A DNA stretch of 64,000 nucleotides, from contig SUXN01000011.1 of the NCBI GenBank assembly GCA_015060965.1, positions 1 through 64,000 on the forward strand, written 5' to 3'. Position numbers and translations under genes: made by a program. Under the pieces are notes generated by a model that had not been told where the DNA came from, ran no database searches, and was given only the letters and a program-made list of their open reading frames with translations. Origin of the DNA: Bacteroidales bacterium (GTDB lineage: Bacteria; Bacteroidota; Bacteroidia; Bacteroidales; Bacteroidaceae). This document shows, piece after piece, positions 18,278 through 28,059 of the stretch (positions are counted from its first letter, which is position 1; every line of letters starts with the position of its first letter).

Positions 18278-18988
18278 ATGGCAAAGTTCAAACGTATTCT
18301 TTTAAAGCTCAGCGGCGAGAGCCTTATGGGCGAGCAGGGTTATGGTATAGACGTCAAGCGCCTCAACGAGTATGCAGCACAAATAAAGGATGTTGCAGCC
18401 ATGGGCGTGCAGATCGGCATTGTCATCGGCGGAGGCAACATCTTCCGTGGCCTGACAGGTGCCGGCAAAGGCTTCGACCGCGTTAAAGGCGACCAGATGG
18501 GCATGATGGCTACCGTCATCAACAGCCTCGCGCTCAGCTCGGCTCTTGGCGCAGCAGGTGTTCCTAACAAGGTGCTTACAGCCATACGCATGGAGCCTGT
18601 AGGCGAGTTCTACACAAAGTGGAAAGCCATTGAGGCCATGGAGCAGGGAATGGTTGTGATTATGGCAGCCGGAACAGGAAGCCCCTACTTCACCACCGAC
18701 ACCGGCTCTTCACTGCGCGGCATCGAGATTGAGGCAGACGTTATGCTCAAGGGTACACGTGTCGACGGCATCTACACAGCCGACCCTGAGAAGGACCCGA
18801 CAGCGACAAAGTTCCACGACATATCTTACGATGAGGTTATTTCACGTGGTCTCAAGGTTATGGACATCACAGCCACTGCAATGTGCAAGCAGAACAACCT
18901 CCCTATCTACGTGTTCAACATGGATGTGGTAGGCAACCTTATGAAGGTTATGCAAGGCGAGGAGATTGGCACATTCGTGCACCCGTAA
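18278..18988 (+). CDS. pyrH: Uridylate kinase
   Basis: 236 residues. Hexameric bacterial UMP kinase of the amino-acid-kinase fold, phosphorylating UMP to UDP. Conserved pieces are 'RILLKLSGESLMG' (phosphate loop), 'IGIVIGGGNIFRG', 'GDQMGMMATVINSLAL', 'GTGSPYFTTDTGSSLRGIE' and 'TRVDGIYTADPEKDP'. Full length, and flanked downstream by a long terminator. Standing alone rather than next to frr or tsf is not unusual in Bacteroidota. Confidence 0.98.
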   Translation: MAKFKRILLKLSGESLMGEQGYGIDVKRLNEYAAQIKDVAAMGVQIGIVIGGGNIFRGLTGAGKGFDRVKGDQMGMMATVINSLALSSALGAAGVPNKVLTAIRMEPVGEFYTKWKAIEAMEQGMVVIMAAGTGSPYFTTDTGSSLRGIEIEADVMLKGTRVDGIYTADPEKDPTATKFHDISYDEVISRGLKVMDITATAMCKQNNLPIYVFNMDVVGNLMKVMQGEEIGTFVHP

Positions 18989-18995
18989 ATGATTC

Positions 18996-19047
18996 ATACA
19001 TATAACAACAGGCCGAAGGATAACCTTCGGCCTGTTGTTATATGTAT
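18996..19047. terminator. Terminator of pyrH
   Basis: 24-bp perfect arms (18996-19019 and 19024-19047; core GGCCGAAGG/CCTTCGGCC) surround the loop ATAA. Confidence 0.85.
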
Positions 19048-19143
19048 ACCATCGAATATTAAGTAGACATTAAAATAACCTGCATTGTTTTGCCTAAAGT
19101 ACTCTCTTATTTCGCTATATTTTTATGCACTATGTAAGGATTA

Positions 19144-19896
19144 TTACCAATGATCTCTTACAAGTTCCACCTCTTTGAATGCATACCTTGACAAGGTTCC
19201 GTCGCTGCGGCGGAGCAGCAGATGCCCTGCAGGCTCAACGCCCTCGATAACAGCCGTGAAAGCACCAGCAGCGTCAACATACTCCCGTTGCTCGCCAAAG
19301 CCCAACAGCAACTCCCGATATTCTGCGGAGATAGCCTCTTTGCAGCCCCGACGCATCTCATTATAATAGCGGTTGAAAAGACAAAGCACATCGCGCAACA
19401 CATCTTCAACAGGAATATCTTTTCCCGACAGCATCTTCATTGACACAGGTACACGGTCCATAGGAGGGAACTCCGTCTGGTTCACATTGAGCCCGATTCC
19501 CACAATCGCCTGTTCCACGAATGCGCCGGAATAGTCAAGTTCCACAAGAATGCCCGCCAGTTTCCTGTTACCCACATAAATGTCATTGGGCCACTTGAGT
19601 TTTGTCTCAATGCCATAGCACTTCAGCGCCGCATGCAAAGAAACTGCAACAGCTTGAGAAAGCAGGAACTGGTTAGCTACCTCAAGAGAGTTCCCCGAAC
19701 GAACAAGCATACTGAGCAGAAGATTTTCACCCTCCCTTGACGACCAGACATTGCCACGCTGCCCACGCCCGGCCGTCTGATGAGCGGCTGTCACAGCAAC
19801 GATATCCTTGTCATCGGTCCACAAATTGTCAGCCTCATCACGCAGATAGCGGTTGGTAGAATCCACCACATCAAGGCGTCTGATAAAAATTGACAT
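19144..19896 (-). CDS. birA: Biotin-[acetyl-CoA-carboxylase] ligase
   Basis: 250 residues. The biotin protein ligase core is complete: 'AAHQTAGRGQRGNVWSS' (biotinyl-AMP loop with GRGRxG-like sequence), 'LKWPNDIYVGNRKLAGILVE' and 'IVGIGLNVNQTEF', with a small SH3-like C-terminal domain. There is no N-terminal helix-turn-helix, so it is a monofunctional class I ligase without repressor function. It attaches biotin to carboxylase carrier proteins. It has its own transcription unit. Confidence 0.96.
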   Translation of the reverse strand: MSIFIRRLDVVDSTNRYLRDEADNLWTDDKDIVAVTAAHQTAGRGQRGNVWSSREGENLLLSMLVRSGNSLEVANQFLLSQAVAVSLHAALKCYGIETKLKWPNDIYVGNRKLAGILVELDYSGAFVEQAIVGIGLNVNQTEFPPMDRVPVSMKMLSGKDIPVEDVLRDVLCLFNRYYNEMRRGCKEAISAEYRELLLGFGEQREYVDAAGAFTAVIEGVEPAGHLLLRRSDGTLSRYAFKEVELVRDHW

Positions 19897-20098
19897 ATGT
19901 TCTCAGTTTTGACTTTAGTAATTATATAAATGTTAACCCAGAACGCAAAAAACGGGGCGCTTTATTGTTTCTTTTATTTTTGACCTTTCAGCTTTCAACT
20001 TTAACTTCGTTGAAGTTCGGCTGCGCTCACTGCAATAGTTCAAGCAAACTTGACTCTTGTTCGCTTGCACGAACTTTCCGCTTTCAGTTTTCCGTTCT

Positions 20099-20446
20099 CT
20101 ACCGTCCATACTTCACACGTATTTTCTTGGGCAGTTTCTTCAGCACCTCTTGATATGAATGGTCAATAAGCGAGTAAAACAATGCATCATCAAGAGCCGC
20201 AATATCCAGCTGGTTCCAGTAGCGTTTGTTCATGTGCCATGCAGGTTGTATCTGCGGATATCTGTCGCGCAACTCTATGGCATAGTCGGCATCACATTTC
20301 ACGCAGAACCATTTTGTATTCTCAAGGTCGCATATCGCAAATATCTTGTTCTCGACCCGGAAGGCCAATGTAGTCTCGTCAAAAGGAAAATCCTCGGTGG
20401 CATTCTCCTTGCTCAAGCAGTATATGCGTGCATCTTCAATATTCAT
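20099..20446 (-). CDS. MmcQ/YjbR family DNA-binding-like protein
   Basis: 115 residues from ATG 20446. The CyaY-like double-wing fold of the family shows in 'CLSKENATEDFPFDETTLAF', 'KIFAICDLEN', 'FCVKCDADYAIELRDRYPQI' and 'PAWHMNKRYWNQLD'. Family members bind DNA non-specifically, but their biological role is open. An upstream in-frame ATG at 20476 would overlap yraN; the chosen start lies 7 bases past the yraN stop. The two form an operon. Confidence 0.85.
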   Translation of the reverse strand: MNIEDARIYCLSKENATEDFPFDETTLAFRVENKIFAICDLENTKWFCVKCDADYAIELRDRYPQIQPAWHMNKRYWNQLDIAALDDALFYSLIDHSYQEVLKKLPKKIRVKYGR

Positions 20447-20453
20447 AAGCAAT

Positions 20454-20816
20454 TTACCATGTTGGTGAAAAGGCATCTTCGATATGTTCTATTCTGTAAG
20501 GCTCACATCGGCCTATTACCGTGACTATATCAAAACGGAATTTAAGGTCAACCTTATACTTGAGTATATATGACTGTGCCGCCGAAATCAGTAGCCTTAT
20601 CTTTTTGTCATCCACTGCATCCTCTGCATTACCGTACATATCGCTTGCACGGCTCTTTACCTCCACGAACACCAATGTGTCACGCTGCTGCGCAATGAGG
20701 TCTATCTCCTTGTGTCCCGAGCGCCAGTTATAATGCAGCACCGCATATCCCTTGTCAAGAAGATAGCGCGACGCCAGCATCTCACCCTTATTACCTAACA
20801 GATTATGTTCAGCCAT
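20454..20816 (-). CDS. yraN: YraN family (UPF0102) nuclease-like protein
   Basis: 120 residues from ATG 20816, the family's normal size; a start at 20897 would add a hydrophobic stretch not seen in YraN. Motifs 'LGNKGEMLASRYLLDKGY', 'NWRSGHKEIDLIAQQRDTLV' and 'FVEVKSRAS' contain the E..D..EVK pattern of PD-(D/E)XK Holliday-junction-resolvase-like nucleases. Function is not established, although a link to DNA processing or competence has been suggested for the family. It heads the yraN-MmcQ pair. Confidence 0.9.
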   Translation of the reverse strand: MAEHNLLGNKGEMLASRYLLDKGYAVLHYNWRSGHKEIDLIAQQRDTLVFVEVKSRASDMYGNAEDAVDDKKIRLLISAAQSYILKYKVDLKFRFDIVTVIGRCEPYRIEHIEDAFSPTW

Positions 20817-20941
20817 GCGAGCTGTCGTTTTACTGATTTCACGGCGAAGATAATGCAACAAGAGAGGAAAAGCAAACGAAAAACTTGCTTTTAGCAATGA
20901 TATGAACTATTTTTGCAACAAAGAACATCTAAAGGACTCCG

Positions 20942-21181
20942 ATGAGCGCAAAGAAAACAAAAATGCCCAAGGCTACCACAACACGCACACAGCCAGTGCG
21001 TCATTCACGCGTTGTATGCCTTGTCAGCGAGGAGGAGATGAGAATCATTGACGAATACCTCAAGAAATACCGCATCACCAACAAGAGCAACTGGATGCGC
21101 GAGACACTGCTCTCATTCATCTACAAGAACCTTGACGAGGATTACCCAACCCTGTTCGGCGAGCACGATATGCGCCGATAA
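20942..21181 (+). CDS. Small basic protein with ribbon-helix-helix-like C terminus
   Basis: 79 residues. A Lys/Thr/Arg-rich N terminus is followed by 'SRVVCLVSEEEMRIIDEYLK' and 'NKSNWMRETLLSFI'. This strand-helix-helix layout resembles ribbon-helix-helix DNA-binding proteins of Bacteroidota. The stop TAA shares a base with the tadA start (TAATG), so the pair is translationally coupled. The specific function is unknown. Confidence 0.75.
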   Translation: MSAKKTKMPKATTTRTQPVRHSRVVCLVSEEEMRIIDEYLKKYRITNKSNWMRETLLSFIYKNLDEDYPTLFGEHDMRR

Positions 21182-21621
21182 TGAATCTTATGACCGACAT
21201 TGATTATATGAAACAGGCCCTTGTGGAGGCCAAAAAAGCCTTTGACAAGGACGAAGTGCCCATCGGAGCTGTAGTTGTGTGCAAAGGGCGCATCATTGCA
21301 CGTGCACATAACCTCACAGAGATGCTGAACGACGTGACGGCACATGCCGAGATGCAGGCAATCACCGCAGCTGCCAACAACATCGGCGGCAAATATCTCA
21401 ACGACTGTACATTATATGTCACAGTGGAGCCCTGCCCAATGTGCGCAGGAGCAATAGGGTGGTCGCAATTGGGAAAGCTTGTTTATGGAGCCGAGGATGA
21501 GAAACGTGGCTACCACCGCTATGCTCCCGACGTGCTACACCCCAAGACAGAGGTTGTGAGCGGCGTGTGCGCCGACGAGGCCACAGCTCTTATGAAAGAG
21601 TTCTTCAAAAACAAAAGGTAG
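21181..21621 (+). CDS. tadA: tRNA-specific adenosine deaminase
   Basis: 146 residues. The zinc-dependent deaminase motif is complete: H55-A-E57 and P84-C85-P-M-C88, with 'VPIGAVVV' at the substrate pocket. TadA converts A34 to inosine in tRNA-Arg(ACG). The window's single tRNA-Arg (CCG) reads a different codon, so it is not the substrate. Second gene after the small ribbon-helix-helix-like gene. Confidence 0.93.
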   Translation: MNLMTDIDYMKQALVEAKKAFDKDEVPIGAVVVCKGRIIARAHNLTEMLNDVTAHAEMQAITAAANNIGGKYLNDCTLYVTVEPCPMCAGAIGWSQLGKLVYGAEDEKRGYHRYAPDVLHPKTEVVSGVCADEATALMKEFFKNKR

Positions 21622-21715
21622 CGCAGGAAACGTTTAAGGGAGCGCCAGTTCATAGGGTCCTAAAGGTCCTTAGGGTCTTTAGTGGGCGCTACAAGCTAAA
21701 CTCCAAACATTAAAC

Positions 21716-21757
21716 AATCGTTCAACGTTAATCGTTAATCGTTCAACGTTAATCGTT
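21716..21757. repeat. Perfect 21-bp tandem duplication
   Basis: AATCGTTCAACGTTAATCGT plus T occurs at 21716-21736 and again at 21737-21757. The second copy covers the stop codon of the convergent DUF4834 gene. Probably a slippage product; no function can be assigned. Confidence 0.8.
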
Positions 21758-22021
21758 CTTTATTTCCTCAAAATCGACATATTCGCCCTCGTTCTTCTCA
21801 AAGAGGACCTTTTTTTCGCCGGTCTTTCGTTGCCTATGGCTCTCCTGCCACTGTTTACCGGTCTCATTCGTCTGCCAGGTAGTACGCTGACCATAACTAT
21901 TCCTCTTGCGTCCGATACCGAACCACGACATCACGCGCATTATAAGCGACAGAATCATAGTTGGAATGAGCATCAGCAGAAACAATCCCAAGAAAAGGAT
22001 AACAAACAGATATATAAGCAT
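21749..22021 (-). CDS. DUF4834 family small membrane protein
   Basis: 90 residues. An N-terminal hydrophobic segment (1-33) carries the family's 'MRVMSWFGIGR' edge. A polar tail ends 'KGEKKVLFEKNEGEYVDFEEI..', where the closing acidic 'GEYVDFEE' stretch is typical of DUF4834. Function is unknown. It lies 100 bases downstream of pssA and could be the third gene of the psd-pssA unit. Confidence 0.75.
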   Translation of the reverse strand: MLIYLFVILFLGLFLLMLIPTMILSLIMRVMSWFGIGRKRNSYGQRTTWQTNETGKQWQESHRQRKTGEKKVLFEKNEGEYVDFEEIKND

Positions 22022-22121
22022 AATATTGTCTTAAAATTAAACATACACACCCTCCACACAAAAAACACTTTTGTCTGGAGGAATGTTGGAACAACGACGC
22101 AGAAGCGCCTAAAATCAGGAA

Positions 22122-22832
22122 TCAGACTCTCTCGCCTTTGAGGTAGAGACCTACCGACAGCAACAGATACCACGAGATGATTGCAACCGGTGCCAGGAAA
22201 CCGAGCAACAGCATCGGCAGACAACAGAGCAGGAAGATATACCTTATCCTATTGCTTCTCCAAGAGAGATTCTTGAACTTGAGGGAGAACATAGGTATCT
22301 CCGAAACAAGGAAATAGGAGAACAAAGCGATAAGTCCCAACAGCAACACCCAGCCCGCATTCAGTTCATTCAACCAAGCACCGCCACCTGTTATCAGTGA
22401 TGACCAGAAAAGTGCATTGGCCGGCGTAGGCAAGCCTATGAAAGTGTTTGTCTGTCTTGTATCGATATTGAACTTTGCCAAACGATAAGCCGAGAACACC
22501 GCGATAAGGAATGCGGCATACGGCAACAGCCACACGATATCCTCAAGATAAGCAGGATAGAGCAACCTGTTCTGCATGTACGAGAAGACGATGGTTGCCG
22601 GAGCGATACCGAAAGTGATGTCATCGGCAAGCGAGTCAATCTGCACACCCATAGGAGACGAGACATGCAAGAGACGCGCCACCATTCCGTCAAAGAAATC
22701 AAATACTGCACCAAGCACAATGAACGCCATTGCAAGCTCAAAATTGCATCTGAAGGCCATCACACACGCCACACAGCCCGAGAATAGGTTGCAGCAAGTA
22801 ATAGTGTTGGGGATATGTTTCTTTATTGACAT
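22122..22832 (-). CDS. pssA: CDP-diacylglycerol-serine O-phosphatidyltransferase
   Basis: 236 residues from ATG 22832; the longer frame from 22889 would overlap psd. Multi-pass inner-membrane enzyme making phosphatidylserine. The CDP-alcohol phosphotransferase signature DG(x2)AR(x8)G(x3)D(x3)D is complete, beginning 'DGMVARLL' and ending 'IDSLAD'. The start lies 7 bases after psd stops, so psd-pssA form a dedicated phosphatidylethanolamine operon. The product could supply the phosphoethanolamine transferase at 3.5 kb. Confidence 0.95.
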   Translation of the reverse strand: MSIKKHIPNTITCCNLFSGCVACVMAFRCNFELAMAFIVLGAVFDFFDGMVARLLHVSSPMGVQIDSLADDITFGIAPATIVFSYMQNRLLYPAYLEDIVWLLPYAAFLIAVFSAYRLAKFNIDTRQTNTFIGLPTPANALFWSSLITGGGAWLNELNAGWVLLLGLIALFSYFLVSEIPMFSLKFKNLSWRSNRIRYIFLLCCLPMLLLGFLAPVAIISWYLLLSVGLYLKGERV

Positions 22833-22839
22833 GGAGTCC

Positions 22840-23541
22840 TTATTTAAATGTTGCAATAACAGTCTCGTTACCAACTGTCTTCTGGTCAAGCGTTACTTTG
22901 ATGTCACAATCAAGAGGCAGATAGAGATCGACACGCGAACCGAACTTGATGAAACCCATATGTTGGTCAATGAAGCACTCTTCGCCTGCGGCCGCATATG
23001 TAACGATGCGACGCGCCATTGCACCTGCAATCTGACGGACAAGAATCTCACGGTCATCATCGGTCTTTATAACCACCAAAGAACGTTCGTTCTCGGTGCT
23101 TGCCTTTGGCAGCCAAGCCTTGTGGAACTTACCTTTCTGATGCTCTACGCGGGTGATGACACCGTCAACAGGGTACCAGTTGGCATGTACGTTCATTGGG
23201 CTCATGAATATTGAAACCTGCATTCTCTCATCTTTGAAATGGTCGGGTTCAAAGACCTTCTCGATCACCACCACCTTACCGTCGGCAGGAGCTACAATCA
23301 CGTTCTCCACATCACCGGGAAAGATTCTCTTTGGACTGCGGAAGAAATTCACCATCAGCAGATAAACCACCAAAGAAGTGAGTGAGACTATAGAGTTGAA
23401 AACAACGTTTTCGGGGAAGAAATACCACAACGGGGCATTCACCAGGGCAAAAACAAGAAACGCAACCACAAGAATAGAGGTACCTTCCCTGTGTATCCTG
23501 TAGTCCTTTAATTTTCTGATTCTTTTGAATTTCTTCTTCAT
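22840..23541 (-). CDS. psd: Phosphatidylserine decarboxylase (PSD-A type)
   Basis: 233 residues from ATG 23541. Two N-terminal hydrophobic helices (22-65) anchor it. The catalytic domain has 'VNFFRSPKR', '[11 protein letters not shown]', '[19 protein letters not shown]' and the self-cleavage site Gly-Ser in '[13 protein letters not shown]', whose Ser becomes the pyruvoyl group. It converts phosphatidylserine to phosphatidylethanolamine. Co-transcribed with pssA. Confidence 0.95.
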   Translation of the reverse strand: MKKKFKRIRKLKDYRIHREGTSILVVAFLVFALVNAPLWYFFPENVVFNSIVSLTSLVVYLLMVNFFRSPKRIFPGDVENVIVAPADGKVVVIEKVFEPDHFKDERMQVSIFMSPMNVHANWYPVDGVITRVEHQKGKFHKAWLPKASTENERSLVVIKTDDDREILVRQIAGAMARRIVTYAAAGEECFIDQHMGFIKFGSRVDLYLPLDCDIKVTLDQKTVGNETVIATFK

Positions 23542-23847
23542 AAAAGCAATCTTTATTATACCGCCTGATTTTATCTTCCACGTCAACAACGTAACGCCAA
23601 TAAAGCCTGAACGATTCCTTATTATTTCACAAAATTAGCAAGAAATTATTAAAAACAAAACAAAATGGAACAAAATCAGGTTCAGAGCAAAAATAATAGA
23701 ACTTCGCACAAGCACAAATGCCGCTGTTCAAAAAAAATAAAAATCGTTAATGTTAATAACTTTTCCTTTTCTTTGGAAAGGCAAACGGACAAAAGGTATT
23801 ATCTTTATCAAATCAAACCTCATCATATATAAAACAACCGGAACGCT

Positions 23848-26800
23848 ATGGAAGATTTTGTTCACCTACACGTACACTCACAATACTCCATCCTCGATGG
23901 CCAGGCAGCCATAAAGAAGCTCGTCGACAAGGCCATTGCAGACGGGATGAAAGGCATTGCCGTAACCGACCATGGAAACATGATGGGTATAAAGGAGTTC
24001 TACAACTATGTGAGCAAGGTGAACAAGGGCAAAGCTCCGGAGGAGATGTTCAAGCCCATCATCGGTTGTGAGGTATATATTGCACCACGCAGGTTACAGG
24101 ACAAGGAGACCAAGGACGACCGCGGTTATCACCTCATTCTCCTCGCAAAGAACGAGAAGGGCTACCACAACCTTGTAAAGATTGTATCGAAGGCATGGAG
24201 CGAAGGTTATTACTACAACCCGCGAACCGACAAGAGCGAGGTTGAGAAATACCACGAGGGCATCATCTGCTGCTCGGCCTGCTTGGGAGGCGAGGTTCCA
24301 CAGCTTATAAAGAACGGCAAGATAGATGAAGCCGAGGCGGTTGTGAACTGGTACAAGAACCTTTTCGGCGAAGATTATTACCTTGAGTTGCAGTTGCACA
24401 AGGCAACCGTCGAGCGCGCCAACCACGAGGTATACCCCTTGCAGGTTGAGGTGAACAAGCATATCATTGAACTCAGCAAGAAGTGCGGTGTCAAGCTCAT
24501 CTGTTCCAACGACGTACACTTTGTAGACGAGGAGAATGCCGAGGCACATGACCGTCTCATCTGCCTGAGCACCGGCAAGGACCTTGACGACCCCAACCGC
24601 ATGCTCTACTCAAAGCAGGAGTGGATGAAGACAAAGGCCGAGATGTGGGAGATGTTCAGCGACGTGCCCGAGGCCATGGCAAACACTGTGGAGATTTGCG
24701 ACAAGGTGGAGTACTACTCTATCGACAGCGCACCTATCATGCCTAACTTTGCCATTCCCGAGGAGTTCGGCACCGAGGAGGGCTACCGTCAGAAATTCAC
24801 ACACGAGGACCTCTTCAACGAGTTCACCCGTGACGAGAAAGGAAATGTAGTGTTGTCGCAGGAAGAGGCAGAGAAGAAGATTAAGAAGCTTGGCGGATAT
24901 GACAAGCTCTATAGGATAAAACTGGAGGGCGACTATCTGCGCAAGATCACATACGACGGAGCAAAGAAATGCTATGAGGAGCCCTTCTCGCAGGAGCTCA
25001 CCGACCGCATTGACTTTGAGCTCCACATCATGAAGACAATGGGTTTCCCGGGATACTTCCTCATTGTGCAGGATTTCATCCGTGCCGCACGCGAAGAGCT
25101 GGGTGTATCGGTGGGCCCCGGACGTGGCTCCGCCGCAGGAAGCGTTGTCGCTTACGCGCTCGGTATCACCCGTGTGGACCCCATCAAATATGACCTGCTG
25201 TTCGAGCGATTCCTTAACCCGGACCGTATCTCGTTGCCCGATATCGACGTCGACTTCGACGACGACGGACGCGGACGAGTGCTCAACTGGGTTACCGAAA
25301 AATACGGACAGGAGAAGGTGGCACACATCATCACATACGGCACCATGGCCACAAAGCTTGCCATCAAGGACGTGGCACGTGTGCAGAAGGTGCCGCTCGA
25401 CATATCGAACAAGCTGTGCAAGGCCATCCCCGACCGTCTGCCCGACGGTCTCAAGATGAACCTGCCTAACGCAATATCGGCAGTACCCGAGCTGCGTGAG
25501 GCCGAGGCGTCGCCCGACCCGCTGTTGCGCGACACCATCAAATATGCGAAGATGCTCGAGGGCAACGTGCGCAATACCGGTGTACACGCCTGCGGAACAA
25601 TCATCTGCCGCGATGACATCACCGACCACGTTCCCATCAGCATCGCAGAGGACAAGGAAACCGGCGAAAAGATGCTCGTAACACAATATGAGGGAAGCGT
25701 CATTGAGGAGACAGGTCTCATCAAGATGGACTTCCTGGGCCTGAAGACCCTTTCTGTAATAAAGGAGGCACTGGAGAACATACGCCAGAGCCTGAAGATT
25801 GATGTAGACATTGACAAAATCCCAATCGACGACCCAAAGACGTACGAGCTCTACTGCAACGGCAATACCATAGGCACATTCCAGTTCGAGTCACCGGGAA
25901 TGCAGAAGTACCTGCGCGAACTCCAGCCGAGCACCTTCGAGGACCTGATTGCCATGAACGCCCTCTATCGTCCGGGCCCGATGGACTACATCCCCGATTT
26001 TATCCAGCGCAAGCATAACCCGTCACTGGTGCAGTACGACATTCCTTGCATGGAGAAATACCTCAAGGACACATACGGAATCACCGTATATCAGGAGCAG
26101 GTGATGCTTCTGTCCCGACTGCTTGCCGATTTCACACGAGGCGAGAGCGACACGTTGCGTAAGGCCATGGGTAAGAAACTCAAGGCAAAGCTGGATGAAC
26201 TGAAGCCGAAGTTCATCAACGGCGGCAAGAACAACGGCCATGACGAGAAGACCCTTGAGAAGATCTGGGCCGACTGGGAGAAGTTCGCGTCATACGCATT
26301 CAACAAATCACACGCCACCTGTTACTCTTGGGTTGCATACCAGACAGCATACCTCAAGGCCAACTACCCGCCGCAGTATATGGCCGGCGCCATGAGCCGC
26401 AACCTTGACAAGATTACCGAAATCACCAAACTCATGCAAGAGTGCAAGAGCATGGGTATCAACGTACTGGGACCTGACGTGAACGAGTCGCGCCGCAAGT
26501 TCAGCGTCAACAAGAAAGGCGACGTACGCTTCGGCCTGTGCGCCGTGAAGGGTGTGGGCGAGAATGCCGTGCAGTGCATCATCGACGAGCGCGAAGCCAA
26601 CGGCCCCTTCACAAGCATCTTCGACTTTGTGGAGCGCGTGAACCTCACCGCCTGCAACCGTAAGAACCTTGAATGCCTCGCATACTCAGGAGCCTTTGAC
26701 GAGCTCCCCGGCGGCATAACACGCGACCAGTACGCAGGCACCAACAGCCGTGGCGAGCAGTTCCTTGAGGCACTCGTGAGATACGGCAACCTCTATCAGA

Positions 26801-27540
26801 CCGACAAGGCCAACGCCAGCGCATCGCTGTTCGGAGACACAGAGATGGCAGAGATACCAAAGCCGGAAGTGCCCGTCGGCGGCATCTGGAGCACCCTCGA
26901 GAGACTCAACCGCGAAAGGGAATTGGTTGGAATATACCTGTCGGCACACCCGCTTGACGACTATTCGCTCATCCTCAACGAGTTCTGCAACACCAAGGCT
27001 GCCGAACTCGAGAACATGCAGGCACTTATAGGGCGCAAGATCACATTTGGTGGCGTTGTCAGCGACCCGCCACGCACAGGCTTCACCAAGAAAGGCAGCC
27101 CCTACGGCGTTGCAAAGATAGAAGACTTCTCGGGAACAGCAGAGCTCTTCTTTTTGGGCGACGAATGGATGAAGAAGCAGAACTACTTTATCCCCGGCAA
27201 CTTCCTTTACATCAAAGGCAGCTGTCAGGCCCGCAAGTGGGACCAGACAAAATTCGACTTTGTCGTCGACAGCATCGAGCTCATGCCCGAGATAAAAGAC
27301 GACATGGTCAAGAGCATCACAGTCTCGTTCGACATCATGTCCCTCACCGATGAGTTCTACAGCACCATCATGGACTACATCGAGCGTCACCCCGGCAAGA
27401 GCAAGCTCATCTTCAAGGTAAAGGACTACGAGCATGAGTTCACTCTTGAGCTCGCATCCAAGAACCGTGACATCGAGGTGACACAGGAACTGATAGATTA
27501 CATAAAAGAATTTGAAAATATTGAATATAAATTGAATTAA
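23848..27540 (+). CDS. dnaE: DNA polymerase III alpha subunit
   Basis: 1230 residues, the replicative polymerase of C-family type DnaE1. An N-terminal PHP domain ('HLHVHSQYSILDG') is followed by the palm with catalytic aspartates in 'PDIDVDFDDDGRGR' near residue 468 and 'GPGRGSAAGSVVAY' before it. The thumb/fingers include 'YRPGPMDYIPDF' and 'DTLRKAMGKK'. A helix-hairpin-helix region and an OB fold ('ITFGGVVSD...GVAKIEDFSG') come near the C terminus. Length is ordinary. trxA and a small gene follow after about 190 bases that contain a dispersed repeat. Confidence 0.98.
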   Translation: MEDFVHLHVHSQYSILDGQAAIKKLVDKAIADGMKGIAVTDHGNMMGIKEFYNYVSKVNKGKAPEEMFKPIIGCEVYIAPRRLQDKETKDDRGYHLILLAKNEKGYHNLVKIVSKAWSEGYYYNPRTDKSEVEKYHEGIICCSACLGGEVPQLIKNGKIDEAEAVVNWYKNLFGEDYYLELQLHKATVERANHEVYPLQVEVNKHIIELSKKCGVKLICSNDVHFVDEENAEAHDRLICLSTGKDLDDPNRMLYSKQEWMKTKAEMWEMFSDVPEAMANTVEICDKVEYYSIDSAPIMPNFAIPEEFGTEEGYRQKFTHEDLFNEFTRDEKGNVVLSQEEAEKKIKKLGGYDKLYRIKLEGDYLRKITYDGAKKCYEEPFSQELTDRIDFELHIMKTMGFPGYFLIVQDFIRAAREELGVSVGPGRGSAAGSVVAYALGITRVDPIKYDLLFERFLNPDRISLPDIDVDFDDDGRGRVLNWVTEKYGQEKVAHIITYGTMATKLAIKDVARVQKVPLDISNKLCKAIPDRLPDGLKMNLPNAISAVPELREAEASPDPLLRDTIKYAKMLEGNVRNTGVHACGTIICRDDITDHVPISIAEDKETGEKMLVTQYEGSVIEETGLIKMDFLGLKTLSVIKEALENIRQSLKIDVDIDKIPIDDPKTYELYCNGNTIGTFQFESPGMQKYLRELQPSTFEDLIAMNALYRPGPMDYIPDFIQRKHNPSLVQYDIPCMEKYLKDTYGITVYQEQVMLLSRLLADFTRGESDTLRKAMGKKLKAKLDELKPKFINGGKNNGHDEKTLEKIWADWEKFASYAFNKSHATCYSWVAYQTAYLKANYPPQYMAGAMSRNLDKITEITKLMQECKSMGINVLGPDVNESRRKFSVNKKGDVRFGLCAVKGVGENAVQCIIDEREANGPFTSIFDFVERVNLTACNRKNLECLAYSGAFDELPGGITRDQYAGTNSRGEQFLEALVRYGNLYQTDKANASASLFGDTEMAEIPKPEVPVGGIWSTLERLNRERELVGIYLSAHPLDDYSLILNEFCNTKAAELENMQALIGRKITFGGVVSDPPRTGFTKKGSPYGVAKIEDFSGTAELFFLGDEWMKKQNYFIPGNFLYIKGSCQARKWDQTKFDFVVDSIELMPEIKDDMVKSITVSFDIMSLTDEFYSTIMDYIERHPGKSKLIFKVKDYEHEFTLELASKNRDIEVTQELIDYIKEFENIEYKLN

Positions 27541-27610
27541 TATTTATATATTCGCAAACTGAAGAGGGAGACCGCGTGTCTGCCCGATACAAGAAACCGC
27601 GAATATTCCG

Positions 27611-27688
27611 GTCTTGTCATACCGAGCAACGTAAAGTATCTCTGACCACGATTATTTGAGATCCTTCCTGTCGTCAGGATGACAATAC
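27611..27688. repeat. Dispersed intergenic repeat, family B, copy 1
   Basis: Contains TTGTCATACCGA and GAGATCCTTCCTGTCGTCAGG, then ATGACA. The same start and end motifs appear, in the same order, around 33701-33798, and the end motif again at 43028-43096. The 3' half is palindromic (ATCCT..AGGAT). It lies in the dnaE-trxA gap. Confidence 0.6.
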
Positions 27689-27734
27689 AACAAAAGAAAA
27701 AAACAGAAACAATAACATCAAAAACATTACAATT

Positions 27735-28049
27735 ATGGCAGTAAATTTAACAAACGACAACGCTAAGGAGTTTATGGCAACCGAGTTGCCGATAGTATTG
27801 GATTTCAGCGCAGCATGGTGTGGTCCCTGCAAGCAGTTGGCACCGATCATCGACGAGTTGTCAAAGGAGTACGAGGGCCGCATCGCAGTTGCAAAGTGCG
27901 ACATCGAAGAGGCCGATGACCTCACAATGGAGTACGGCATCCGCAACGTGCCTACAGTCATCTTCATCAAGGACGGCAAGGTTGTCGACAAGTTCGTCGG
28001 CTCAAAGTCAAAGAGCGAGGTACAGGCAAAGTTCGAGGCACTTCTTTAA
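27735..28049 (+). CDS. trxA: Thioredoxin
   Basis: 104 residues. The active site W-C-G-P-C-K lies near residue 28, with 'VLDFSAAWCGPCKQLAPII', the cis-Pro in 'RNVPTVIFI' and the Gly pair 'KDGK'. It reduces protein disulfides in the cytosol; no signal peptide is present. A small acidic gene follows 10 bases later. Confidence 0.96.
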   Translation: MAVNLTNDNAKEFMATELPIVLDFSAAWCGPCKQLAPIIDELSKEYEGRIAVAKCDIEEADDLTMEYGIRNVPTVIFIKDGKVVDKFVGSKSKSEVQAKFEALL

Positions 28050-28059
28050 TTGACCGGCC

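Noticed and set aside
23772..23807. dnaE promoter (TTTG and TATCTTTA)
   Set aside because: Spacing of 24 bases is outside the 19-21 range and the -7 box ends in A, so it is not claimed.
24610..25686. 358-residue minus-strand frame opposite dnaE
   Set aside because: Lies wholly within dnaE, with antisense-type composition and no motif.
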